Source: Micromonospora eburnea
GTDB lineage: Bacteria; Actinomycetota; Actinomycetes; Mycobacteriales; Micromonosporaceae
DNA length: 64,000 nt
Assembly: GCF_900090225.1 (NCBI RefSeq)
Contig: NZ_FMHY01000002.1
Location: 806,001-870,000, forward strand
Direction of reading: 5' to 3'
The position numbers and the translations under genes were made by a program. The notes under the pieces were generated by a model, which saw only the letters and a list, made by a program, of their open reading frames with translations, made no database searches and had not been told where the DNA came from. Numbering within the stretch: position 1 is the stretch's first letter; every line of letters begins with the position of its first letter. Below, in pieces: positions 36,143 through 45,629 of the stretch.

Positions 36143-39100
36143 TCATCTCATGCCGCGTAGGGCGGTCTGTAGCCGTTCCTGGGCGCGGCGGCGGCGCTCG
36201 TTGCTGGCGCCGAGCGCCAGCAGGATGATGCCGACCGGGATCAGCACCAGCCACGGGCCGAGGCTGATCAACGCGTGCACCGCGGTCACCGCGGTGACCG
36301 CGGCTCCCACGATCACCGGCGCCTGCTGCCGGCTCGTCGAGCCGAAGATCAGCACCGCCACGGCGCCGAGCAGCAGCAGCACCTGCCGCAGCATGCTGGT
36401 GTCGGTGGCCAGCACGATCGCCAACGTCGGCAGGAACGCGGCGACCAGCGCCGGCCCGTACGCCACCCAGCTCGACTGGTCCGGCCGGTGCCGCAGCTCC
36501 AGCACCCCGACGAGCAGGGCGAGCGCCGCGAACGGCAGGGTGTACGCCTCGGGCAGCGCCACGTCGGCCGCCCGCATCAGGATCCACCAGGCGGTGATCT
36601 CGCAGCCCACCACCGACCAGAACAGGATCCGCCGCTCCACCGGCCGTCGGCCTGGCCGGCCGGCCGCCACCCCGAGAACGGCACCCCAGGCGGCCAGCAG
36701 CGCGGCGATGTGCCGGGGCGAGTCGTACGCCAGGGCCAGCGCGATGAGGGCGGCGGCGTAACCGCTCCACTCCACGGTGGCCGCCTCCCGGTACGCCTCG
36801 GGGCGACGCAGCCGGGGGAGGGTGGCGGCGAAGACCTGGAGCGCCGCCCCGACCGCCAGCACCCCGAACGCCGACCAGACCGCGGCCAGCCCGACGACCA
36901 GGCCGAGGGTGAGCACGAAGAGTTCGGCCATCAGCGAGGCGAACAGCCAGCCGAGGATGCGGGCCCGTTGGGTGGTGCCGAAGAGCGCGGCGACCACGCC
37001 CACGCCGACCGCGCCGCCCAGGGTGAACAGGGTCAGTTGCCGGGTGGCGAGGCTGCCGGCCAGCCCGGCGCCCCCGGCTGCCAGCCCGATCGCGAACACC
37101 AGCACCCGGGCGACGCGCAGCGAACGAGCCGGCTCGGCCAGCGACGGGGGTGGGGTCAGCGCCAGCCCGAGCATGGCGATGGTGAAGACCGCCAACCCGG
37201 CCAGCGCGGTCTGCGGCCACCCGTGGCCGAGCGCCACCGGCGTGATCAGCAGGGTGACCGCCGCGCCGGGCAGCACCACCGGGACGGCCCGGGAGCGCCG
37301 CCCCCCGCTGAACCCGGTGGCGGCGAGCGCCGCCGTCGCGGTGAGCATCAGCGCGGTCAGCACATGGGTCGGATCGACGGCCCCGGCGGGCGGGGTGAGC
37401 AGTTCAGGCGGCGCATCCCGCCAGATCCGCGGCAGCACCCGGAACGGTTCGACCAGGGCCACCAGCAGCGGGGGCGTCAGGCTGATCAGGGCCAGCGCGG
37501 TCGGCACCACGGCCGCCGCGAGCGCCCCGGCGGCCGGGCTGACCCGCCAGCGCGGCTCGGTGCCGTCGTCCGGCAGCCGCCGCAGCGCCCCGTCGAGCAG
37601 CACCGACCAGCGGCGTACCGGTCGGGCCGAGTTGGCTGGCGGGATGGTGGCGGCCCGGACCAGCTCCGCGAGTACGCCGAGCAGCGCCGCCGCGGCGGCG
37701 TACACCCCGGAGGGCAGGTGGGTGAGGACCGCGGCGACCGCACTGATGGTCGCGCCGCCCACCACGGCCACGCTCGCGTACGGGAGGTATTCCGGCACCT
37801 GCCGGCGGACCGCCGCCATCGCGGCGAGGCCGATGCTGGACGCGGCCAGCGCGGCGGTGAGCACCACCTGCGGTGAGCGGCCGAACTCGGCGGCCAGCGC
37901 GGCGACCGCCCCGGGCAGGGCGAGCAGGGCGGCACCCGCCGCGGCCCCACCCACCTGCACCAGGTGCGGTGGCATCCCCTCGGTACGGACGTCCTCGACG
38001 AGCGTGGGCGCGAGCCCCCGGGCCAGGGCGGCCACCGTCACGCCGATCAGCGCGATGCCGCCCAGCGCCAGCGCGGTGGTCCAGGGGCGGACCAGCCCGG
38101 CGCCGGCGGCGTGCAGGGCGACCACCCCGGCCACCACGGCCCGGGACACTGAGGCCCGGGGGTCCACCGTGGCCACCGCCGCCATCCCGAAGATCGTGGC
38201 GACCGTGGCACCCACCAGCACCGGCGACCACCAGGGCAGGTCGAAGGCGGCCGGGGCGCCGATGGTGGCGAGCACGGCGGCGGCACCGGCGACGTCGTAC
38301 TTCCAGGGTGGCGGCAGCAGGATGCCGGCGGCGCCCGCCAGCAGCGCCAGCGCGACGGGTGCCTGCCAGGCCGATCCGCCGGTCGGCGCGGCCGGCCAGC
38401 CGCTCAGGTCGCCGGCCCAGATCGGGCCGGGCGTGGCCACCACGCCGACCCCGCCGCGCAGCGCGCTCCAGGCGGCGATCAGGCCGACCAGTGTGCCGCC
38501 GACCGCGAGGCCGAGGATCGGTCCGCGCCGCCATTCCTCGGGCAGCGCCCGGGCGGCGACGGCGACCAGCAGGATCAGCCCGGCCGCCACCACGAGCTGG
38601 CCGCCGGGCACGAGCACGGCGGCGATGCGGACCAGGGTGGCGATCAGCGCCGCCGTGGTGGCGGCGAGCGCGAGGTCCGACCCGTCCAGGGACAGGTCGG
38701 CGCGGCGGCCCGCGTCCACCCGTGGCGCCAGCGCCAGCAGCGCGGCGGCGAGCAGCAGTAGCCCACCCACCCAGGCGTCGGCGGCGGTGGCGCCGGGTGC
38801 GCCGAACCCGGCGGCGGCGACCGCCACCGCGCCGAGCACGGTGCCGACCGCGTGCGGCGCGCTGAGATGCCGCTGCGCGACCTGGACGATGGCGGCGTAG
38901 CCGAGGGTGACGCAGACGCCGAGGAAGCTCGCCGCGAGGATCGGGACGGTGACCTCGCGCAGGCTCGCCGGCGTCGGGGTCGGGTCGGTCGGCACGGTCG
39001 CCGCGACGAACGCGGCCACCGCTCCGGACAGCGCGAACGCCGCGCCGCCGGCCGCCCAGCCGCAGACCGTGTCGGCCGCCACCGTCGCGATCCGGATCCG

Positions 39101-41035
39101 GGGCGCCAGCGACACCAGCGCGCCGGCCAGGAAGAGGGTGGTCAGCGCGGCGGCGGTGAGCGCCGGTCGGGCCAGCGAGGCTCCGGCGCCGATCAGGCCC
39201 AGCCCGGCGGCGGTGACCGCGTGGACCACGGCGGACCGTCCGGTGCCCGCGGTGAGGCCGAGTATGCCGATCCCCACCGCGGTGAGCAGCATCGGCCAGC
39301 AGGCCGCCGCCCAGCCCAGCCCGAGGGAGGCCGGCACGGCGAGCGCGGTCAGCGCCGCCGCGACCACCGCGAAGTCGCGCCGGATCTCCGCGGGCAGGGC
39401 GACCACCGCGGCGATCGTGAGCAGCAGCGCGCTGGCCGCGAGCTGCCAGCCGCTCGGCCCGACCGCCGCGGCCAGTTCGGCCGGCCACCGGCTCAGGTCG
39501 GCCGACCAGGCGGGCAGCGCCGCGCGGACCGGTGCCAGCCCGGCCCGCAGCGCGCCGCCGGCGACCACCAGGCCGCTGACCGTCAGGGCCACCGCCGAGG
39601 CGAGCTGCGGCCCGCGCCGGGCCGCCTCGGGTACGGTCCGGACGGCGAACCCGGTCAGCGCGATGACCGCGGCGATGAGCAGCAGTGACCGGCCGGGGAA
39701 AGCGACCGAGGCGACCCGGCCCAGCGCGCCGATCACCGCGAGGGTGACGATGCCGGCGCCCACGTCCGGCAGCGGCGGCCGGCGCAGCGCCAGCGCCCCG
39801 GCCAGCCCGACCAGTGCGGCGAGCAGCAGCACCGCGCCCGCGCCGGCAGCGGCGGGTACGGTCGCGGCGTGCAGCAGCGCGGTGACCGCGTACGCCAGGG
39901 CGACGGCGACCGCGCCGCCGTGCAGTGCCCAGGTCAGTTCCGGCAGCCAGGGCACCGGACGGGCGGGCGGGGCGGCTGGAGCGTCTCCGGGCGCGGCGAG
40001 CACCTCGGCGGACTCCTCGGGGTCCGTCTCGGGTCGGCCGTCGGCGGCGCGCTGCTCGGGTGGGGTGGGTGCCGGCGGCGGGGCGGGCAGGTCGCGCCGG
40101 ACCGGCCGTTCGAGGAGCACCGCCGAGCGGGCCAGGGCGAGGTCGACGACGGCCACCACGGCCAGCACCAGCGCCCAGCCGGCTGACCCGGTGATCCGCT
40201 CGTACGCCAGCAGCGGCAGCACCGGTTGGGCGGCCAGCACGGTGGCGAAGCGCGGGGCCCGCAGCCCGGTCCAGTACGCGTACCCGACGGCGACGACGGT
40301 GGTGACCAGGAAGATCGACCCGGCGAAGGCCGAGCCGGAGGCGCCGCCGATCCGGTCCACGGCCCAGAGCGCGTACCCGGCCAGCGGCACCAGCAGCAGG
40401 CCCACCGCGGCGATCGTCTCGGCGGTCGAGGTGAGCCCCCGGCGGGCCAGCACCGGCGGGGCGAGCAGCAGCAGCACCGTCGCCACCAGCAGGACGGCGA
40501 GTCGGGCCAGGGCGTCCATCGAGCTGGTGGCGACCGCGGCGAAGACCACCGCGGCGACGCCGAGCAGCAGCGCGCCGAGCCCGAGGGGGATGTTCTGCAC
40601 CTCACGGGAGGAGGCCTCCGGGGGGTGTTGCGGATCATCCACGTCGAGCCAGTGCGGCCTGGCCCGGGGCGGGGGACCGTCGGGGCCGGGCGACGGGGTG
40701 CCCTGACGGGGCACCCGCGGCGGCGCGCCGGTGGTGGCCGTCGGCGGGCGGCGGCCCGGCTGCCGGCGAAGCACCCGACGCGGCCGGCTGGCCTGCTTCT
40801 GTCGCTGCTCACCGGCGTGCGCGAGGATGTCCCGCTGGAAGAGCGCGGCCTGCATCTTGGCGGCGATCTGCCGCTGTTCGCGGGCGATCTCGGCGTCGCG
40901 TGCCTTCATCTCCGCGATCGAGCGCTCGATCTCCGTGAGGTGGTCCGCCCACTGTGGCTGGTCGGCCCCGCAGCGCGGGCAGACGACGGCCGGCTTGATC
41001 TCCCGCCCGCACGAGGCGCACCTGAAGTCCTGCAC
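36143..41035 (-). CDS. giant polytopic membrane protein, SCO7613-like
   Basis: About 1630 residues from GTG 41035, with GGAGGGG just upstream. An N-terminal zinc ribbon (Cys6, Cys9, Cys19, Cys22: RCASCGREIKPAVVCPRC) is followed by a charged coiled coil (residues ~30-75), a Pro/Arg-rich linker, and then several dozen hydrophobic helices to the end. It resembles the Streptomyces proteins annotated SCO7613 C-terminal domain membrane proteins. No catalytic motif seen; role unknown. Internal repeats such as LPEEWRRGPIL/VPEAARRGPQL indicate growth by duplication. Confidence 0.82.
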   Translation of the reverse strand: MQDFRCASCGREIKPAVVCPRCGADQPQWADHLTEIERSIAEMKARDAEIAREQRQIAAKMQAALFQRDILAHAGEQRQKQASRPRRVLRRQPGRRPPTATTGAPPRVPRQGTPSPGPDGPPPRARPHWLDVDDPQHPPEASSREVQNIPLGLGALLLGVAAVVFAAVATSSMDALARLAVLLVATVLLLLAPPVLARRGLTSTAETIAAVGLLLVPLAGYALWAVDRIGGASGSAFAGSIFLVTTVVAVGYAYWTGLRAPRFATVLAAQPVLPLLAYERITGSAGWALVLAVVAVVDLALARSAVLLERPVRRDLPAPPPAPTPPEQRAADGRPETDPEESAEVLAAPGDAPAAPPARPVPWLPELTWALHGGAVAVALAYAVTALLHAATVPAAAGAGAVLLLAALVGLAGALALRRPPLPDVGAGIVTLAVIGALGRVASVAFPGRSLLLIAAVIALTGFAVRTVPEAARRGPQLASAVALTVSGLVVAGGALRAGLAPVRAALPAWSADLSRWPAELAAAVGPSGWQLAASALLLTIAAVVALPAEIRRDFAVVAAALTALAVPASLGLGWAAACWPMLLTAVGIGILGLTAGTGRSAVVHAVTAAGLGLIGAGASLARPALTAAALTTLFLAGALVSLAPRIRIATVAADTVCGWAAGGAAFALSGAVAAFVAATVPTDPTPTPASLREVTVPILAASFLGVCVTLGYAAIVQVAQRHLSAPHAVGTVLGAVAVAAAGFGAPGATAADAWVGGLLLLAAALLALAPRVDAGRRADLSLDGSDLALAATTAALIATLVRIAAVLVPGGQLVVAAGLILLVAVAARALPEEWRRGPILGLAVGGTLVGLIAAWSALRGGVGVVATPGPIWAGDLSGWPAAPTGGSAWQAPVALALLAGAAGILLPPPWKYDVAGAAAVLATIGAPAAFDLPWWSPVLVGATVATIFGMAAVATVDPRASVSRAVVAGVVALHAAGAGLVRPWTTALALGGIALIGVTVAALARGLAPTLVEDVRTEGMPPHLVQVGGAAAGAALLALPGAVAALAAEFGRSPQVVLTAALAASSIGLAAMAAVRRQVPEYLPYASVAVVGGATISAVAAVLTHLPSGVYAAAAALLGVLAELVRAATIPPANSARPVRRWSVLLDGALRRLPDDGTEPRWRVSPAAGALAAAVVPTALALISLTPPLLVALVEPFRVLPRIWRDAPPELLTPPAGAVDPTHVLTALMLTATAALAATGFSGGRRSRAVPVVLPGAAVTLLITPVALGHGWPQTALAGLAVFTIAMLGLALTPPPSLAEPARSLRVARVLVFAIGLAAGGAGLAGSLATRQLTLFTLGGAVGVGVVAALFGTTQRARILGWLFASLMAELFVLTLGLVVGLAAVWSAFGVLAVGAALQVFAATLPRLRRPEAYREAATVEWSGYAAALIALALAYDSPRHIAALLAAWGAVLGVAAGRPGRRPVERRILFWSVVGCEITAWWILMRAADVALPEAYTLPFAALALLVGVLELRHRPDQSSWVAYGPALVAAFLPTLAIVLATDTSMLRQVLLLLGAVAVLIFGSTSRQQAPVIVGAAVTAVTAVHALISLGPWLVLIPVGIILLALGASNERRRRAQERLQTALRGMR

Positions 41036-41137
41036 GACACCCCTCCGTCCGGCCGGCCCGCACTGTGGACCTTCACTGTCGCAGCATGCCTTGACCGGGC
41101 GTGGATTTCGACCGTTGCCGGCGCGTTCCGGGGCGAC

Positions 41138-41178
41138 AAAAAACCGGCCGGCCGTGGAGCGGATCCACGGCCGACCGG
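41138..41178 (-). terminator. Rho-independent terminator of the UDP-glucose dehydrogenase gene
   Basis: On the minus strand CCGGTCGGCCGTGGA pairs with TCCACGGCCGGCCGG (one mismatch) and is followed by TTTTTT. It is the clearest classical terminator in the window. Confidence 0.88.
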
Positions 41179-41234
41179 ATGGGTCGGTCGACTGTCGCGG
41201 TGTCAGGCGCGCCGAGCCGGACTTGTCGTCAAGA

Positions 41235-42662
41235 TCAGGGGCGGCCCATGCCGCGGTACGCCCAGCCCGCCTGCGTCCACAGTGTGGAATCCAGGCAGTT
41301 GCGCCCGTCGACCACCTTGCGCCCGTTGACCAGTTCGCCGAGGGCGACCGGGTCGGCGTTGCGGAACTCGGCCCACTCGGTGAGGACACAGACCAGGTCG
41401 GCTCCGCGTACGGCGTCGTTCATGCTCGCCTCGTACGTCAGCTCGGGAACCGCCCGGCGCGCGTTCTCCATGCCCTGCGGGTCGAACACGTGCACGTCGG
41501 CGCCGGCCTTGCCGAGCAGCGCGGCGACCGCGAGCGCCGGGGCGTCCCGTACATCGTCGGTGTTCGGCTTGAAGGTGGCACCGAGCACGGCGATCCGGGT
41601 GCCGGAGAGGTCCGGCCCGGCGGGCCCGGACCGGCGGCCGAGCAGGTCGGCGGCGACCTGGAGCACCCGGGTACGCCGACGCTGGTTGATCAGGTCGACC
41701 TCGTGCAGGAAGCGCAGCGCCTCGCCGGCGCCGAGCTCCTGGGCGCGGGCCTGGAACGCCCGGATGTCCTTGGGCAGGCAGGCGCCGCCGAAGCCGAGGC
41801 CGGCCTGGAGGAAGCGGTTGCCGATCCGGGGGTCGTACCCGATGGACCGGGCCAGCTGGGTGACGTCGCCGCCGGCGGCCTCGCAGACCTCGGCCATCGC
41901 GTTGATGAAGGAGATCTTGGTGGCCAGGAACGCGTTCGCGGCGACCTTGACCAGCTCGGCGGTGGCGAAGTCGGTGACCACCAGCGGCACCTCGCGGTCC
42001 TCGGTGGCGGCTAGGTCGAAGACGCCTTTGTGGGCGGCGTAGAGCATGCCGTTGGCCCACTCGCTCTTGACCCCGACCACGATCCGGTTGGGCCGCAGCA
42101 CGTCGTCGACGGCGAAGCCCTCCTGAAGGAACTCCGGGCTCCACGCCACCTCGATGCCGAGGTCGGCCGGGGTGTGCTTGCCGACCAGTTGCTCCACCCA
42201 CTCGGCGGTGCCCACGGGGACGGTGGACTTGCCGACGATCAGCGCCTTGCGGGTCAGGTGCTGGGCGAGGCTGGTCACCGACGCCTCGACGTACGACAGG
42301 TCGGCGCCCATGCCGTCGGCCCGCTGCGGGGTGCCGACGCAGATGAAGTGCACGTCGCCGAAGTCGGCGGTTTCCTTGATGTCGGTGCTGAACCGCAGCC
42401 GGCCGGCGGCCAGGTTGCGCCGGAGCAGCTCGTCCAGGCCGGGTTCGTGGATCGGGACCTCGCCGGCGTTCAGCTTGGCGATCTTGTCCGCGTCGACGTC
42501 GAAGCCGAGTACCTCATAGCCCAGCTCGGCGTAGCAGATGGCGTACGTCGCGCCGAGGTAGCCGGTGCCGAGGAAGGTCACCCGGGGCCGGGCCGCGCCC
42601 GAGGGCGGGGTCACCGCGGCGATGGCTGGCATCGGCTGGGTGTTCGGATACGGGATGGTCAC
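41235..42662 (-). CDS. ugd: UDP-glucose 6-dehydrogenase
   Basis: 475 residues from GTG 42662 with a weak CGGAG site. Oxidises UDP-glucose to UDP-glucuronate. NAD-binding FLGTGYLGATYA at residues ~30-40, STVPVGTAEWV, SPEFLQEGFAVDDVLRPNRIVVG, catalytic Cys295 in GFGGACLPKD, and C-terminal GATFKPNTDDVRDAP. Members of this family also oxidise UDP-ManNAc, but the motifs fit Ugd. It may feed the glycosyltransferases in the region. Confidence 0.93.
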   Translation of the reverse strand: MTIPYPNTQPMPAIAAVTPPSGAARPRVTFLGTGYLGATYAICYAELGYEVLGFDVDADKIAKLNAGEVPIHEPGLDELLRRNLAAGRLRFSTDIKETADFGDVHFICVGTPQRADGMGADLSYVEASVTSLAQHLTRKALIVGKSTVPVGTAEWVEQLVGKHTPADLGIEVAWSPEFLQEGFAVDDVLRPNRIVVGVKSEWANGMLYAAHKGVFDLAATEDREVPLVVTDFATAELVKVAANAFLATKISFINAMAEVCEAAGGDVTQLARSIGYDPRIGNRFLQAGLGFGGACLPKDIRAFQARAQELGAGEALRFLHEVDLINQRRRTRVLQVAADLLGRRSGPAGPDLSGTRIAVLGATFKPNTDDVRDAPALAVAALLGKAGADVHVFDPQGMENARRAVPELTYEASMNDAVRGADLVCVLTEWAEFRNADPVALGELVNGRKVVDGRNCLDSTLWTQAGWAYRGMGRP

Positions 42663-42909
42663 GCCTGTTTTCTCCGCTCGCACTGGCGGCGCTTCCTTGC
42701 GTCGCATTCGGCTGCGGCGCCTGGCCGGGCACCGGTGGGGGATGTTTCGCTGTGATTCTGTGGCCGCCGGTCGGCGTCGACGCCCATCGTGCACGAGCCT
42801 ACGCGGCGGTAAGGAGCACCAGTTCCTAGGTCGCTATCCTTCACCTTGCGCGGTCGTGGTGGTAAGGCGCTCGGACTGCGCATTTTAGCGGTGAAGGGGA
42901 GGGGCCGAC

Positions 42910-44073
42910 ATGGCCGCAGAGCAGTCGTTCGACGTCTACCGGTTGCCGGAGGAGCACGAGGCGGTCCGGGAAGCGGTTCGTGAGGTCTGTACGGCGAAGG
43001 TGGCCCCACACGCCGCCGAGGCGGACGAGACCGGTGAGTTCCCCAAGTCGTCGTACGACGCGCTGCGCGCGGCCGACTTCCACGCCCCGCACATCCCCGT
43101 CGAGTACGGCGGCGCCGGCGCGGACGCCCTGGCGACGGCCATCGTGATCGAGGAGGTCGCTCGCGCCTGCGCCGCGTCCTCGCTGATCCCGGCGGTGAAC
43201 AAGCTGGGCACCATGCCGCTGATCCTGGCCGGCTCGGAGGAGCTGAAGCGGAAGTACCTCCCCGCGGTCGCCACCGGTGACGCGATGTTCTCGTACTGCC
43301 TCTCGGAGCCGGAGGCGGGCAGTGACGCCGCCTCGATGACCACGAAGGCGGTCCGGGACGGCGACCACTGGGTGCTCAACGGCGTGAAGCGGTGGATCAC
43401 CAACGCGGGCGTCTCCGAGTACTACACCGTCTTCGCTGTGACCGATCCCACTGCCCGATCGAAGGGCATCTCGGCCTTCGTGGTGGAGAAGTCCGACCCC
43501 GGGGTCAGCTTCGGCGCGCCGGAGAAGAAGCTCGGCATCAAGGGCTCGCCCACCCGCGAGGTTTACTTCGACAATGTCCGGATCCCGGCGGACCGCATGA
43601 TCGGCGCCGAGGGCACCGGCTTCGCCACCGCGATGCGCACCCTGGACCACACCCGGGTCACCATCGCCGCCCAGGCGCTCGGCATCGCGCAGGGCGCGCT
43701 GGACTACGCCAAGGGGTACGTCCAGGAGCGCAAGCAGTTCGGCAAGCCCGTGGCCGACTTCCAGGGTGTCCAGTTCATGCTCGCCGACATGGGCATGAAG
43801 CTGGAGGCGGCCCGGCAGCTCACGTACGCCGCCGCGGCCAAGTCCGAGCGGGGCGACGCCGACCTGACCTACTTCGGCGCCGCCGCCAAGTGCTTCGCCT
43901 CGGACGCCGCCATGGAGATCACCACCGACGCCGTCCAGTTGCTCGGCGGTTACGGCTACACCCGCGACTACCCGGTCGAGCGGATGATGCGGGATGCCAA
44001 GATCACCCAGATCTACGAGGGCACCAACCAGGTGCAGCGCATCGTCATGGCGCGCCAGCTCCTCAAGGGCTGA
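42910..44073 (+). CDS. acyl-CoA dehydrogenase
   Basis: 387 residues, ATG preceded by GGGGAGGGG. Short-chain type: FSYCLSEPEAGSDAASM, RWITNAGVSEYYTVFAVT, GASPTREVYFDNVRIPADRMIG-like region, and IYEGTNQVQRIVMARQLL with the catalytic Glu near the C-terminus. FAD-dependent first step of beta-oxidation, with electrons to an electron-transfer flavoprotein. Near a thioesterase and acetoacetyl-CoA synthetase, so part of a short-chain acyl-CoA neighbourhood. Confidence 0.94.
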   Translation: MAAEQSFDVYRLPEEHEAVREAVREVCTAKVAPHAAEADETGEFPKSSYDALRAADFHAPHIPVEYGGAGADALATAIVIEEVARACAASSLIPAVNKLGTMPLILAGSEELKRKYLPAVATGDAMFSYCLSEPEAGSDAASMTTKAVRDGDHWVLNGVKRWITNAGVSEYYTVFAVTDPTARSKGISAFVVEKSDPGVSFGAPEKKLGIKGSPTREVYFDNVRIPADRMIGAEGTGFATAMRTLDHTRVTIAAQALGIAQGALDYAKGYVQERKQFGKPVADFQGVQFMLADMGMKLEAARQLTYAAAAKSERGDADLTYFGAAAKCFASDAAMEITTDAVQLLGGYGYTRDYPVERMMRDAKITQIYEGTNQVQRIVMARQLLKG

Positions 44074-44095
44074 CCGGCCGAGCTGCCACGATCAG

Positions 44096-44126
44096 GCGGG
44101 CGGGCCGGGATCTCCGGCCCGCCCGC
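44096..44126. terminator. bidirectional hairpin terminator
   Basis: GCGGGCGGGCCGG (44096-44108) pairs with CCGGCCCGCCCGC (44114-44126), 13 bp with a 5-nt loop, between convergent genes. Confidence 0.75.
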
Positions 44127-44131
44127 GGTCG

Positions 44132-44791
44132 TCATCGGGTTTCGGCGGTGCTGTCCGGCCGAGACGCCGTACGCGGGGGCGCGGACCACGGCGACTCGCC
44201 GCCGACGCGGCGGGGCAGGGGTTCGGTGGGGGTGCTGTCGGGGTAGCCCAGCGTGAGCGGGGCGGTGTCCGTGTCCTTCAGGTCGGCCGGCGGCCAGTCG
44301 CCGAGCGACCGGGTGTCCTCGGCCGGCTTGTCGGCCGGGGGCAACTCCGTACCGGCCACCGGCCGCCCGGGCTGCTTCCGCCACCGCTGTCCGCTGAACA
44401 CGGCCATCAGCAGCAGCATGCCGATCAGGAACAGCGTGCCGTTCTCCAGCGGCTCGCGCAGCGGCAGCGGGTCCCCGAGCAGCTTCCAGCCGGCAGGGAT
44501 CTGGTCACGGACGGTGAATGGCGCGACGAACAGGCCGAGGTAGGGCACGACCAGCAGCAGCCCGGCCACGAGCGGACCGAGCGGCGAGAAGCGCAGCGTG
44601 CCGAGCAGGCCGAGCAGGATTCCGGCGACGCCGAGGTAAACGGCCGGCTCGATCAGGTTCGGCGTGCTGTACGTACCGATCTCCACCCAGCGGTGCACGG
44701 TGCGTCCAGACCCGTCCTGACCGAGGGTGACGAGCACCCAGGTGACGGGCGCCACCACCAACCCGGCGAGGAAGCTCCAGAGATGTCGCAT
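44132..44791 (-). CDS. four-helix membrane protein
   Basis: 219 residues: four hydrophobic helices in residues 1-130 with a polar loop GSGRTVHRWVEIGTYSTP, then a ~90-residue hydrophilic Pro/Asp-rich tail. Family not recognised. Its ATG is 23 bp from the divergent thioesterase ATG. A TACGGT box lies 6 nt upstream, overlapping the box for the other gene. Confidence 0.78.
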   Translation of the reverse strand: MRHLWSFLAGLVVAPVTWVLVTLGQDGSGRTVHRWVEIGTYSTPNLIEPAVYLGVAGILLGLLGTLRFSPLGPLVAGLLLVVPYLGLFVAPFTVRDQIPAGWKLLGDPLPLREPLENGTLFLIGMLLLMAVFSGQRWRKQPGRPVAGTELPPADKPAEDTRSLGDWPPADLKDTDTAPLTLGYPDSTPTEPLPRRVGGESPWSAPPRTASRPDSTAETR

Positions 44792-44797
44792 CCGCGC

Positions 44798-44807
44798 ACC
44801 GTACCGT
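44798..44807. promoter_or_regulatory. overlapping divergent -10 boxes
   Basis: TACCGT (44802-44807, plus strand) is 7 nt before the ATG at 44815. TACGGT (44803-44798, minus strand) is 6 nt before the ATG at 44791. The two boxes share two base pairs. Confidence 0.5.
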
Positions 44808-44814
44808 TTTCGGC

Positions 44815-45333
44815 ATGACAGATCACCCCTCCACCGGGTCGGCCGGCAAGCCGACCTCGTACTCCCGGGTCACGTTGAGTCGGATCATGACCGCGGTCGA
44901 TGTCAATCTGTACGGGACCGTGCACGGTGGGGTACTGATGAAGTTCGTCGACGACGTCGCCGGGGCGGCCGCGGCCCGGCACAGCGGCGGCACCGCGGTC
45001 ACCGCCTCGATCGATGAGATCGTCTTCTCCGAGCCGGTCCGGGTGGGCGACCTGGTGCACGCCCACGCCCAGGTCAACTGGACCGGGCACACCTCGATGG
45101 AGGTGGGCGTGCGGGTGGTCGCCGAGCGCTGGGACTCGGCCGAGGACGAGCCGGTCCGGGTCGTCACGGCGTACCTGGTCTTCGTGGGTGTGGACGTCGG
45201 CGGCACGCCGCGCCCGGTCCGTCCGGTGCTGCCGGAGACCGCGGAGGACGAGCGGCGCTACCGGGAGGCGGAGATCCGCCGCGCCCACCGGCTGGCCCGC
45301 CGCCGTGCCATCCAGGCCCACCGCGCCGGCTGA
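44815..45333 (+). CDS. acyl-CoA thioesterase (hotdog fold)
   Basis: 172 residues. MTAVDVNLYGTVHGGVLMKFVDDVAGAAAARHSGG carries the catalytic Asn/Asp region of the YciA/acyl-CoA hydrolase branch, followed by IDEIVFSEPVRVGDLVHAHAQVNWTGHTSMEV. Hydrolyses acyl-CoA to free acid and CoA. The stop codon is followed within 5 nt by repeat cluster 2. Confidence 0.9.
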   Translation: MTDHPSTGSAGKPTSYSRVTLSRIMTAVDVNLYGTVHGGVLMKFVDDVAGAAAARHSGGTAVTASIDEIVFSEPVRVGDLVHAHAQVNWTGHTSMEVGVRVVAERWDSAEDEPVRVVTAYLVFVGVDVGGTPRPVRPVLPETAEDERRYREAEIRRAHRLARRRAIQAHRAG

Positions 45334-45337
45334 GATG

Positions 45338-45479
45338 CAAGGAGGGGCCCCCTGTTAACGCCTCCGGTGGAGGAGGGGCCCCCTGTTAACACCACGAGCC
45401 AGGCGGCCGGTCACCGCGTGGAGTTGTTAAGAAGGGGCCCTTCACCCGCACCAGGCGTTAACAGGGGGCCCCTCCTTCC
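45338..45479. repeat. GGGGCCCC-cored inverted repeat cluster, locus 2 (four units)
   Basis: Two forward units (45338-45359; 45371-45390) and two reverse units (45426-45443; 45457-45479). The first (45339-45359) and last (45457-45477) are perfect 21-nt inverted repeats; the last begins GTTAACAGGGGGCCCCTCCT. Unit three is the GTTAAGAAGGGGCCCTTC subtype. As at locus 1 the cluster starts right after a TGA in context TGAGATGCAAGG. The rest of the gap to 45629 shows only a Shine-Dalgarno and possible promoter. Confidence 0.85.
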
Positions 45480-45629
45480 ACCGCACCCACATTGTTGGGG
45501 GGTGCGGGGTGTGGGGTGGGCACGCCCCGTCGGCGGCACCCGGTGCGGACAATGGCCTGGCGAGGTAGGGCAAGATGGCGCCACGGCCCATGCACAGTGT
45601 CGTGACCGGGGCCTGAGGAGGGTGGAGCA

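Noticed and set aside
45338..45479. CRISPR-like repeats
   Set aside because: Units are in both orientations with irregular gaps, as for inverted-repeat elements.
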